Numbered from the stretch's first letter, positions 17,583 to 24,274 are shown. The stretch: 43,080 bases of DNA from an uncultured Alphaproteobacteria bacterium (GCA_902530685.1 CACAAZ010000011.1:1-43080), one strand, 5' to 3'. Translations and numbers: made by a program. The notes: generated by a model not told the origin, from the letters alone.

Positions 17583-17653
17583 AAAAAAGTGGGGCGTTCT
17601 GTTGCTCGGTGCGTGAACAAGTCCTCATTCAATTACGCGTGAGCGAACACCCA
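17583..17653 (-). terminator. Remodelled hairpin over R2 followed by a T run
   Basis: On the - strand GGGTGTTC pairs with GAACGCCC (one G-T wobble), GCTC with GAGC, and GCGT with ACGC, forming a long interrupted stem, followed by ACTTTTTT. One arm is the tmRNA-derived R2 sequence; the other arm is islet B DNA. It could end transcription from islet B toward islet A. The pairing is seen directly; the function is inferred. Confidence 0.5.
17590..17612 (+). repeat. Direct repeat R2: 23-base copy of the tmRNA 3' end
   Basis: These 23 bases match 19510-19532 exactly, in the same orientation and 1920 bases apart. In the tmRNA copy the sequence is the 3' arm and loop of the terminal hairpin. Beyond 17612 the match stops (GCG here, GCC in the tmRNA). 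This is the expected trace of site-specific integration at the end of an RNA gene. Confidence 0.85.
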
Positions 17654-17763
17654 AAAGTTTAAGCATTTCCTACTGTTATCGCTTATTCTTTCTTAAAAAA
17701 GTTTATAGCACATACTTACCAATATACACAATTTTTAATTTTAATTACGCGTATATTACGCGT
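17635..17763. repeat. ACGCGT sites, outer end of islet B
   Basis: A single ACGCGT at 17635-17640 (in ATTACGCGTGAG) and a 17-base double site ACGCGTATATTACGCGT at 17747-17763. The 17-base unit recurs exactly at 19436-19452, and ATTACGCGTGAG recurs at 19444-19455. They lie close inside R2 and may be recombinase or regulator binding sites. Confidence 0.75.
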
Positions 17764-17806
17764 AAAATGAGGGCAAATAACTTAAGTTCATGTTAGTATT
17801 ATAAAA

Positions 17807-19423
17807 ATGAAAAAAGTTTTATTGTTTTTAAGTTTACCTTTTATTTTAATTTCAGGTAATCTCTTAGGTGCTGAAAAAATTGTTAATCATTACTCAGATA
17901 GCGATCAAATAATTATTGGAGTTATTAACTATGATAGCGATCTAGATAACAACAATCGATGGAATAAAATAGATAGAAAAGCCGCAAAGTATTGTGACAA
18001 AATAAAAGATGAAAGACCTACAAATGGTAATAAAACTAAAACTGCAAGACGTTTTTATACTGTTAGAAATTTTGGAGAAAACAATGAGATCATAGTCACT
18101 AATGATTGGCATGATGCTGGGAATAATTGGTACATAAGGTTTTTCTGTTCTAATGAATATGGCCCTTGGGAAAAAGCATATAAAGGTAAATATACAAAAT
18201 CATTAAAATTGCTTAAATCTTGGATTGATAATCCTCAGCAAGATAATTATCCTAAATATCAAAGTGATTTGATAACAGATGGTAGCAAAGGTAAGTTAGC
18301 CGTAGAGGATTTATTTATTTCATGTAAATTAGGCATATGCGGAAAAGTGCGTTCGCGAAGAATGCTTGTTAGCGCACATATGGATGAGATAGCATATGAG
18401 AACCTTGGTTTTGATTTCACGCCTTTACAATTACAAAAAAAGAAAGAAGAGGCTCAAAAAGAAATTGCTTTAAAAAAATCTGAGTTGGAGAAAAAAAGAG
18501 CTCAAGAAGAAGAAGAAAGGAGAATTGCGATAGCTAAGACAAAAGAAGAGGAGGCAAAAAGAAAAGCTCAAGAGGAAGAAGAGATGCGAATTGCTGAGTC
18601 TAAAAGAAAAGAAGAGGAGGCAAAAAGAAAAGCTCAAGAGGAAGAAGAGATGCGAATTGCTGAGTCTAAAAGAAAAGAAGAGGAGGCAAAAAGAAAAGCT
18701 CAAGAGGAAGAGCTTTATGTTATAGGTACAGGTACAGGTTTTTTTGTTAATGACGAAGGTTATGTTGTAACAAATGAACACGTGGCTGGAATTTGTAATT
18801 CATTAGCATCAAATATAAATGGCAAAATGCATTTATTTAATATTTTAACGTTAGATAAAAGAAATGATTTAGCACTTCTTAGAGGAGAATATAAAAATAA
18901 AAGCTTTCTCAATATAAATGTTATGGGAGCTGAATTTGGTGAGGATATTATGGCTTTTGGTTTTCCTTTAGCCGAAAACTTAAGTTCAAGTGTGAAACTT
19001 ACAAGAGGAATTGTGAGCTCATTAAGCGGTCCAAACAATGACATTTCGTTGATTCAAATAGATGCTGCTATTCAACCTGGTAATAGCGGTGGTCCAGTAT
19101 TAAATTATTATGGACAAGTGGTTGGTGTAGCATCTTCAGGATTAAATAAAATTCAAATGCTGTTAGATGAAGAGTCACCATACATTCCAGAAAATGTTAA
19201 CTTTGCTGTATCTGCAACAACTTTAACAAGTTTTCTTAAATCAAATCGAGTAAGTATTTCAAATAAATCTTTTGATAAAAAAAGCTCTCAAGATCTAGCA
19301 AAAATAGGAATGCCACCAACAATTCAATTATATTGTTTAAACACAATAGCCGCTCACAAAGAACTTAGAAATAGTGAAAAATATAATGATGTTCTTCTTA
19401 AAAAAGTTATAAATCTAAAATAA
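17807..19423 (+). CDS. Secreted trypsin-like serine protease with coiled-coil linker
   Basis: The 538-residue product has a signal peptide (KKVLLFLSLPFILISGNLLGAE). An N-terminal domain of about 170 residues that I do not recognise follows, with four Cys (KYCDKI, FFCSNE, ISCKLGICG). Next come a highly charged coiled coil at about 210-303 with near-identical 22-residue repeats, and then an S1C-type protease domain at about 305-490. The catalytic triad is visible: His in VTNEHVAG, Asp in KRNDLALL, Ser in QPGNSGGPV. There is no PDZ domain, unlike DegP at 24476. It is the sole gene of islet B. The coiled coil may hold the protease as an oligomer or at the envelope. Substrate unknown. Confidence 0.85.
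   Translation: MKKVLLFLSLPFILISGNLLGAEKIVNHYSDSDQIIIGVINYDSDLDNNNRWNKIDRKAAKYCDKIKDERPTNGNKTKTARRFYTVRNFGENNEIIVTNDWHDAGNNWYIRFFCSNEYGPWEKAYKGKYTKSLKLLKSWIDNPQQDNYPKYQSDLITDGSKGKLAVEDLFISCKLGICGKVRSRRMLVSAHMDEIAYENLGFDFTPLQLQKKKEEAQKEIALKKSELEKKRAQEEEERRIAIAKTKEEEAKRKAQEEEEMRIAESKRKEEEAKRKAQEEEEMRIAESKRKEEEAKRKAQEEELYVIGTGTGFFVNDEGYVVTNEHVAGICNSLASNINGKMHLFNILTLDKRNDLALLRGEYKNKSFLNINVMGAEFGEDIMAFGFPLAENLSSSVKLTRGIVSSLSGPNNDISLIQIDAAIQPGNSGGPVLNYYGQVVGVASSGLNKIQMLLDEESPYIPENVNFAVSATTLTSFLKSNRVSISNKSFDKKSSQDLAKIGMPPTIQLYCLNTIAAHKELRNSEKYNDVLLKKVINLK
18541..18712 (+). repeat. 66-base tandem repeat in the protease coiled coil
   Basis: About 2.6 near-perfect copies with a 66-base period (starting 18541, 18607 and 18673) encode KEEEAKRKAQEEEEMRIAESKR and its partial third copy. 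The very high DNA identity, including third positions, points to recent expansion, so repeat number may differ between strains. Confidence 0.9.
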
Positions 19424-19435
19424 ATTTTAAATTAT

Positions 19436-19455
19436 ACGCGTATATTACGCGTGAG
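19436..19455. repeat. ACGCGT double site, tmRNA-proximal end of islet B
   Basis: ACGCGTATATTACGCGT at 19436-19452 repeats 17747-17763 exactly; the overlapping ATTACGCGTGAG at 19444-19455 repeats 17632-17643. It starts 12 bases after the protease stop and ends about 55 bases from R3. Confidence 0.75.
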
Positions 19456-19509
19456 TCTGGAGCATTGTTAAGAAAGCCCAAGCATTGTCCTATAAAAACG
19501 AAAAACTAA

Positions 19510-19532
19510 TGGGGCGTTCTGTTGCTCGGTGC
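19510..19532 (+). repeat. Direct repeat R3: tmRNA 3' end, proposed attachment core
   Basis: This copy is part of the intact tmRNA gene: on the - strand it is the loop and 3' arm of the terminal hairpin GGGGC...GCCCC (19535-19511). Exact match to R2 over 23 bases and to R1 over 12. Confidence 0.85.
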
Positions 19533-19728
19533 CCCTAACCGCGCTTACCTAGAATCTAGGCAGCAAGTGCTAATCTATTATCGTTAGCGTTTATAAATTA
19601 GCCCGATAACGGTGGTACAATACCGGATAAAGTCTTTGTCTTTCAATTACCGTCGATCCTATTTCGTCCCCATGTGTGGTGGAGACGCCGGGTACCGCCC
19701 CCGGGTCCGAATAATTTATTACACAAAG
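19511..19728 (-). ncRNA. ssrA: Circularly permuted (two-piece type) tmRNA
   Basis: tmRNA rescues stalled ribosomes and adds a degradation tag. Read on the - strand, an acceptor part (about 19728-19677) comes first and ends GGCGTCTCCACCA. Five bases (19676-19672) separate it from the coding part, which begins GGGGACGAAATAGGATCGACG (19671). GGGGACG pairs with CGTCTCC as a 7-bp acceptor stem with G-U at the third pair, the alanine identity mark. A T stem CCGGG/CCCGG encloses an atypical loop GGCGGTA. ACAAAG and TAATT of the coding part pair with CTTTGT and AATTA of the acceptor part (helix P2). The tag frame at 19588-19556 reads ANDNRLALAA-stop, with the stop in a hairpin CCTAG/CTAGG. The gene closes with a GGGGC/GCCCC hairpin at 19535-19511. 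The 5' and 3' ends are approximate. Confidence 0.94.
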
Positions 19729-19760
19729 CATTTATTATCTTAGTTGATAAACAACTCTTA

Positions 19761-19766
19761 ATTATA
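19761..19766 (-). promoter_or_regulatory. Likely tmRNA promoter -10 element
   Basis: A perfect TATAAT on the - strand, in GGTATAATTAAG, about 33 bases before the inferred start of the acceptor piece. I see no good TTGACA at the right distance. Transcription would start near 19754 and leave a short 5' precursor to be trimmed. Confidence 0.5.
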
Positions 19767-19860
19767 CCTTATTCTGATTGCAGATAAAAGTTTTGTCTTA
19801 AATAGAAATTAATGAAATTTATTGTGTTTTATTCTTAATAAATACAATACATATATATCT

Positions 19861-20349
19861 ATGATCAAAGCAATAATGGCTATTGATGAAAAAGGTGGCA
19901 TAAGTAAGGGAAGAAGTATGCCATGGCCTAAAAACTCTCTAGATCTACAATGGTTTAAAAAAAATACTTTAAATGATGTTGTTGTAATGGGTAGAAAGAC
20001 ATGGGAAGATCCATTTATGCCTACACCTTTAAAGTCAAGAATCAATGTATTAGTAACAAAACATGCAAGTAATTTATTTCCTGGCGCTGATTATTATTTA
20101 AAGGGGGATATAAAAAAACAAATTAATGATCTTCAAAAAAAATACAAAAATAAAGATATTTTTATTATTGGTGGATCTGAAATAATAAATTTAACAATAG
20201 ACTTAATACAAAACTTCTATCTAACAAGAATCTACGGTAATTACGAATGCGAAAAATTTTTAGATTTTACATTGATAGAAAAAAAAATGAAACTGACTGA
20301 GAAGATAGATGGTGATAACACTTGTCATTTTGAGATATGGAAAAAATGA
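19861..20349 (+). CDS. folA: Dihydrofolate reductase
   Basis: FolA reduces dihydrofolate to tetrahydrofolate with NADPH, recycling the dihydrofolate produced by ThyA next door. The 162-residue protein starts IKAIMAIDEKGGISKGRSMPWP, with the Trp of the substrate loop. It contains VVMGRKTWED near residue 41 and the NADPH loop IFIIGGSEI near 100. The frame is open upstream to 19822, but ATG 19861 places the core as in the family and the extra residues are unlike any DHFR. The stop overlaps thyA as ATGA. Confidence 0.93.
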   Translation: MIKAIMAIDEKGGISKGRSMPWPKNSLDLQWFKKNTLNDVVVMGRKTWEDPFMPTPLKSRINVLVTKHASNLFPGADYYLKGDIKKQINDLQKKYKNKDIFIIGGSEIINLTIDLIQNFYLTRIYGNYECEKFLDFTLIEKKMKLTEKIDGDNTCHFEIWKK

Positions 20350-21176
20350 AACAATACCTTGATGCATTAAAATTTTGTTATCAATCTGGTGAAAATGTAA
20401 ATAGTAGAGCTGGTGCTGTTCGCAAATCTTTTGGTTATCAAATGCGATTTGATTTATCAAAAGGTTTTCCAGCAATAACAACTAAAAAGCTTGCTTGGAA
20501 AGCAGTCGTTTCAGAATTACTATGGTTTATTGAGGGTTCAAATGACGAAAGAAGATTAGCAGAGATACTCTATGAAGATAAAAGAGATAATCTTATTAAT
20601 AAAAAAACAATATGGACACAAAATGCTGAGGCAGATTATTGGAAATCAAAATCAAAATTTGAGGGTGATGTTGGAAAAATATATGGTGTTCAATGGAGAA
20701 GTTTTAATGGTGTTGATCAATTAAAAAAACTTATTGATGGAATTAAAAATGATCCTAATGGACGAAGACATATTATATCATCATGGAACCCTCCTGAATT
20801 AGAAAAAATGTCTTTACCTCCATGTCATGTATTTTCACAATTTTTTGTTTCAGAAAATAAATTAAGTTGTCAACTCTATCAAAGGTCTTGTGATATGTTT
20901 CTAGGAGTACCTTTCAACATAGCTAGCTATAGTCTTTTAACCCATATGTTAGCAAGAGAATGTAATTTAGATGTAGGATATTTCATTCATTCTCTTGGGG
21001 ATTTTCACATATATGCAGAGCATTTTGATGCAGTAAAAACTCAATTAAAAAGATCACCTATGAAATTGCCAACTTTAGAGTTTGAAACTAAAAATTTTTT
21101 CAAATATGGTATTAATGATTTTTACTTAAAAAATTATGAATATCATGCAAAGATTGAAGCAAAAATGAATGTTTAA
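20346..21176 (+). CDS. thyA: Thymidylate synthase (ThyA)
   Basis: ThyA methylates dUMP to dTMP using methylene-tetrahydrofolate. From ATG 20346 the product is 276 residues and begins MKQYLDALKFC, matching the family start; an ATG 9 bases upstream is less likely. The motifs are GFPAITTKKLAWKAVVSELLWFIEGSND, the catalytic Cys in LPPCHVFSQFF, dUMP-binding QRSCDMFLGVPFNIASYS and HSLGDFHIYAEHF. The usual NDRTGTGT motif is altered to NSRAGAVRKSFG; the Arg is kept. It is coupled to folA, and its stop shares TTAA with the mrp stop. Confidence 0.95.
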   Translation: MKQYLDALKFCYQSGENVNSRAGAVRKSFGYQMRFDLSKGFPAITTKKLAWKAVVSELLWFIEGSNDERRLAEILYEDKRDNLINKKTIWTQNAEADYWKSKSKFEGDVGKIYGVQWRSFNGVDQLKKLIDGIKNDPNGRRHIISSWNPPELEKMSLPPCHVFSQFFVSENKLSCQLYQRSCDMFLGVPFNIASYSLLTHMLARECNLDVGYFIHSLGDFHIYAEHFDAVKTQLKRSPMKLPTLEFETKNFFKYGINDFYLKNYEYHAKIEAKMNV

Positions 21177-22210
21177 TTATCTAGTGTTTCATTAAGAGAC
21201 TTAGCAATCTCAATAAATTTTTTTGAAATCTCACTATCAATTTCGTCTATACAAGCAGGTTTTCCTATATCTGATTGTTCTCTTAATCTTTTATCAATAG
21301 GAATTTTTCCTAAAAAAGGTATTTGTAGTTTTCCTGCTTCTTTTTCTGCTCCATCTTTAGAAAATATAAAATGTTTTTTATCACAATTGTCACAAATAAA
21401 ATAACTCATATTTTCTACCATTCCTAGTATATCAACATTAACTTTTTTAAACATATTAAAACCTTTTCTTGCATCTGCCAAGGCTACATCTTGTGGAGTT
21501 GAAATAATTATTGATCCGGATAATTTTGAGCTTTGGGCAAGTGTCAGCTGAGCATCACCGGTTCCTGGCGGCAAATCTATAATTAAATAGTCTAATAATC
21601 CCCATTCTACACCGTTAAACATCTGTTCTAAAGCTTTCATTATCATAGGGCCTCTCCAAATAGTAGGCGCCTCTTCTTCTAATATAAAGCCTATAGACAT
21701 ACATTTGATACCGTATTTTTCTATTGGAATAAGTTTTTTTTCAGAATTAATTTCAGGTTTTTTATTATAACCTATCATTCTTGGAATACTAGGCCCATAA
21801 ATATCAGCATCAAGTAAACCAACATTCATTCCAATTAATTTTAACGCAGCAGATAAATTTACAGAAAATGTGGATTTTCCAACACCACCTTTTCCACTCG
21901 CAACAGCGATTATATTTTTTGCATTTATTTTAAATTTTTTTTCATTTACATTTTTAACATTCATTTCATTTGTGAAAATAATATTGGTTGATAATACACC
22001 AGGAATTTGTTCAATATTTTTCCTTAATAACCTTGATATATCGTCATAATCTCCATTATTTTTTCCTGAAATTGTAAGCGATAAATTTACATTGCCATTA
22101 TTTATAATAACTGTGATATTTTTATTTTCTGGCTCAAAAGCCAGATTTGAAACAGGATCACTAAATTTTTTAGCAAAATTGTAAATTAAACTTAATATTT
22201 CGTCTGACAT
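21173..22210 (-). CDS. mrp: Mrp/ApbC-type iron-sulfur cluster carrier ATPase
   Basis: Mrp/ApbC is a P-loop NTPase that carries and delivers iron-sulfur clusters. The 345-residue protein has an N-terminal MIP18-like domain (residues 1-80), a deviant Walker A loop VASGKGGVGKST near 104-115, DADIYGPSIPRMIG near 140, LIIDLPPGTGDAQLTL near 210, and the cluster-bridging CDNCDKKH near 272. Full length. It is convergent with thyA (overlapping stops) and divergent from hflK. Confidence 0.93.
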   Translation of the reverse strand: MSDEILSLIYNFAKKFSDPVSNLAFEPENKNITVIINNGNVNLSLTISGKNNGDYDDISRLLRKNIEQIPGVLSTNIIFTNEMNVKNVNEKKFKINAKNIIAVASGKGGVGKSTFSVNLSAALKLIGMNVGLLDADIYGPSIPRMIGYNKKPEINSEKKLIPIEKYGIKCMSIGFILEEEAPTIWRGPMIMKALEQMFNGVEWGLLDYLIIDLPPGTGDAQLTLAQSSKLSGSIIISTPQDVALADARKGFNMFKKVNVDILGMVENMSYFICDNCDKKHFIFSKDGAEKEAGKLQIPFLGKIPIDKRLREQSDIGKPACIDEIDSEISKKFIEIAKSLNETLDN

Positions 22211-22317
22211 ACTTGATTTTTATAGATTTACCCAAATATTAGATATTAATTATTTTTTTTAATGTTAGTAGATAGTACCATTTTTATCAATTAATATTAT
22301 GAGAGGAATACTTTAAA

Positions 22318-23397
22318 ATGAATGACAATAATCCTTGGGGAAGCGGAAATAATAATCCATGGGGATCTGGAAATAACGGATCTAATAAAATGGATTTTGA
22401 AGATTCAATTAAAAAAGCTAAGGATAGGTTTGGCAATTTTAAATTTGGTGGGAGAAGAAATTGGTCTATTTTTATTATCATCGCATTACTTCTCTGGCTT
22501 GCAACAGGATTTTACAGAGTAGAACCTGACGAACAAGGTGTAGAACTCTTATTTGGTAAATGGAATGGACAAACTACACAACCAGGACTGCACTATTTTT
22601 TTCCTACGCCGATTGGACAAACAGTTACACCTAAAGTAGAGATCATTCGAAAAATTAACGTGGGGTTCAGAAGTGCAAGTGATTTGGGTTTTGGATCAAA
22701 TTCTACTGCTGAAAGAAAAGTGATTGAGGAAAGCCTCATGCTAACAGGTGACCAAAATATAGCAGATGTAGCATTTACAGTACTATTTAAAATTAAAGAT
22801 GCCGGTAATTTCTTATTTAAATTAAGAAATCCAGAACTAACCGTAAAAGACATGTCAGAGAGTGTTGTACGTGAGGTTGTTGGACAAAGAGATCTTCAAT
22901 TTTTACTCACAGAAGGAAGACAAGAAGTTGAACAAGTAGTTAGAAACGAATTACAATTAGTTTTAGATTCATATGAGAGTGGTGTTCTTGTGCAATCAGT
23001 TCAACTTCAAAGTGTTGATCCCCCTGATCAAGTTATTGACGCTTTTGATGAAGTTCAAAGAGCCAGACAAGATAAAGAGAGGTTAGTAAACGAAGCTAAT
23101 ACATATTTAAACAGAATTGTACCTAATGCTAGAGGTGAAGCTGCTAAGCTTGTTGAAGCTGCGACAGCATATAAAGAACAAGTAGTTAAGCAAGCCGAGG
23201 GTGTTGCTCAAAATTTTATAGATGTTTATAATAGCTATAAAGATGCAAAAGAAGTTACAAAAAGAAGAATATATCTAGAAACTTTAAGAGAAGTTTTAGA
23301 AGGAAAAAATAAAATTATATTAGATGATACTGGTAACGGCCAAGGTGTGGTCCCTTATCTCCCATTAAATGAACTAAAGAAATCAGGAACTAATTAG
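22318..23397 (+). CDS. hflK: HflK, SPFH-domain regulator of the FtsH protease
   Basis: HflK forms a large membrane assembly with HflC that controls FtsH access. The 359-residue product has a cytoplasmic Gly/Asn-rich tail with a repeated NNPWGSGNN motif, a membrane segment near residues 43-62, then the SPFH domain (GFYRVEPDEQGVELLFGKW onward, with PGLHYFFPTPIG). A long coiled coil with NEANTYLNRIVPNARGEAAKLVEAA follows. A ribosome binding site (GAGAGGA, about 22301-22307) precedes the ATG. It heads the hflK-hflC-DUF2065-degP run. Confidence 0.94.
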   Translation: MNDNNPWGSGNNNPWGSGNNGSNKMDFEDSIKKAKDRFGNFKFGGRRNWSIFIIIALLLWLATGFYRVEPDEQGVELLFGKWNGQTTQPGLHYFFPTPIGQTVTPKVEIIRKINVGFRSASDLGFGSNSTAERKVIEESLMLTGDQNIADVAFTVLFKIKDAGNFLFKLRNPELTVKDMSESVVREVVGQRDLQFLLTEGRQEVEQVVRNELQLVLDSYESGVLVQSVQLQSVDPPDQVIDAFDEVQRARQDKERLVNEANTYLNRIVPNARGEAAKLVEAATAYKEQVVKQAEGVAQNFIDVYNSYKDAKEVTKRRIYLETLREVLEGKNKIILDDTGNGQGVVPYLPLNELKKSGTN

Positions 23398-23398
23398 T

Positions 23399-24274
23399 AT
23401 GAAATTTAGTGCTAAAAACTTATTGATTGTGTTAATTTTATTTGTAATTTTTTTAACATTTACAGGTGCATTTTTTATTGTTAACGAAACTAAACAAGCA
23501 CTAGTACTGCAATTTGGTGATCCAAGAAAAGTTGTTACAAAACCTGGGCTTCAATTTAAAATCCCTTTTATTCAAGATGCAGTCTTTATTGACTCTAGAC
23601 TGTTAAACTTAGATCCTCAACCGGAGGAAATGATACTTTCTGACCAAAAAAGAATTATAGTCGACTCCTTTGCAAGGTACAGAATTGTTGATCCACTAAA
23701 GTTTTTCCAGACAGTAAGAAATGAAACAACATTTTCTGATAGGTTTGGAAGAATTATTAATGCAGCAGTAAGGGGTGTAATTGCTCAATACTCATTAACA
23801 TCTTTACTTAGTGATGAACGTATAAACATAATGAATGAAATAGAGAAACAAATTAAAGTTAATGAAAAATCATTTGGAGTAGAGATAGTTGATATTAGAA
23901 TTGGTAGAACTGATCTTACTGAACAAGTTTCAAATAATGTCTATCAAAGAATGCGTTCAGAACGTGAAAAAGAGGCTAATCTTTTAAGAGCTGAGGGAGA
24001 GGAGTTGTCAAAAGAAATAGTTGCATCAGCTGATAGGCAGCAAACAGTTATTTTAGCAGAAGCAGAAAGAACATCATCAATTTTAAGAGGTGAGGGTGAT
24101 GCCGCAAAAAATAAAATACTTGGTGATGCCTACAGTCTTGATGAAGAATTCTTTGATTTTCTTCGAACAATGCAAGCTTGTAAAGATACTTTTGGAGATA
24201 CTGAAATGTCAATGGTTATTGCTCCCGGAGAGGTTTGTGAAAAGTTTTTTGGTGAAATTGATCTCCAGAATTAA
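23399..24274 (+). CDS. hflC: HflC, SPFH-domain partner of HflK
   Basis: HflC is the second subunit of the HflKC complex. The 291-residue protein has an N-terminal membrane segment (residues 6-27), the SPFH start FIVNETKQALVLQFGDPRKVVTKPGLQFKIPF, and the conserved QRMRSEREKEANLLRAEGEE coiled coil near 190-210. The C-terminus keeps YSLDEEFFDFLRTMQACKDTF, an expected HflC feature. One base separates it from hflK, and its stop overlaps the next ATG (TAATG). Confidence 0.95.
   Translation: MKFSAKNLLIVLILFVIFLTFTGAFFIVNETKQALVLQFGDPRKVVTKPGLQFKIPFIQDAVFIDSRLLNLDPQPEEMILSDQKRIIVDSFARYRIVDPLKFFQTVRNETTFSDRFGRIINAAVRGVIAQYSLTSLLSDERINIMNEIEKQIKVNEKSFGVEIVDIRIGRTDLTEQVSNNVYQRMRSEREKEANLLRAEGEELSKEIVASADRQQTVILAEAERTSSILRGEGDAAKNKILGDAYSLDEEFFDFLRTMQACKDTFGDTEMSMVIAPGEVCEKFFGEIDLQN

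Larger units (their letters stand above)
16790..17589. mobile_element. Islet A: about 0.8-kb single-gene insert at the ssrA 3' end
   Basis: This segment is bounded by R1 (16790) and R2 (17590), direct copies of the tmRNA 3' end. About 50 bases inside each boundary lie iterons of CTTCGTAG (16853-16871 and 17510-17540), a layout like integrase arm sites flanking core sites. The only gene is the HEAT-like protein at 16923-17450. No integrase, transposase or other mobility gene is present. Integration of islands into the ssrA 3' end is well known; the interpretation of this small segment as such an insert is my inference. Confidence 0.55.
17451..17806. other. 356-base gene-free junction between islets A and B
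   Basis: No credible coding region. It holds, in order, the inner CTTCGTAG iterons of islet A (17510-17540), the R2 copy of the tmRNA 3' end (17590-17612), a long imperfect hairpin built on R2 (17591-17653), and the ACGCGT sites of islet B (17635, 17747-17763). An inverted pair TCCTCATT...ACGCGT / ACGCGT...ATGAGG brackets 17622-17773. The protease start follows without an obvious ribosome binding site. Confidence 0.8.
17590..19509. mobile_element. Islet B: about 1.9-kb single-gene insert at the ssrA 3' end
   Basis: Islet B lies between R2 and R3, an exact 23-base direct repeat whose R3 copy is the 3' end of the tmRNA gene. ACGCGT elements, rare elsewhere in the window, cluster just inside both ends (17635, 17747-17763, 19436-19452). 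Its only gene is the secreted protease at 17807-19423. No integrase is present, so it would have to be mobilised in trans or be a decayed remnant. The repeats are seen; the mobile nature is inferred from known ssrA-targeted islands. Confidence 0.65.
19424..19860. other. 437-base protein-gene-free stretch holding the tmRNA
   Basis: From left to right it contains the inner ACGCGT sites of islet B (19436-19455), the R3 repeat, the tmRNA gene on the - strand (about 19728-19511), its likely promoter (TATAAT, 19766-19761) and the short leader of folA. Bases 19767-19860 hold nothing further that I can support. Confidence 0.85.

Noticed and set aside
17590-17653. Integron attC site
   Set aside because: It is a hairpin with short paired blocks, but no proper GTTRRRY/RYYYAAC pairing and no integron integrase; a tmRNA-end duplication explains the sequence better.
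18470-18781. Open frame on the - strand over the protease coiled coil
   Set aside because: Its Phe/Leu/Ser repeats are simply the complement of the 66-base Lys/Glu repeats.
19511-19728. RNase P RNA, 6S RNA or SRP RNA
   Set aside because: None of their conserved cores is present, while the acceptor stem, CCA, coding-part start and tag frame all fit a permuted tmRNA.
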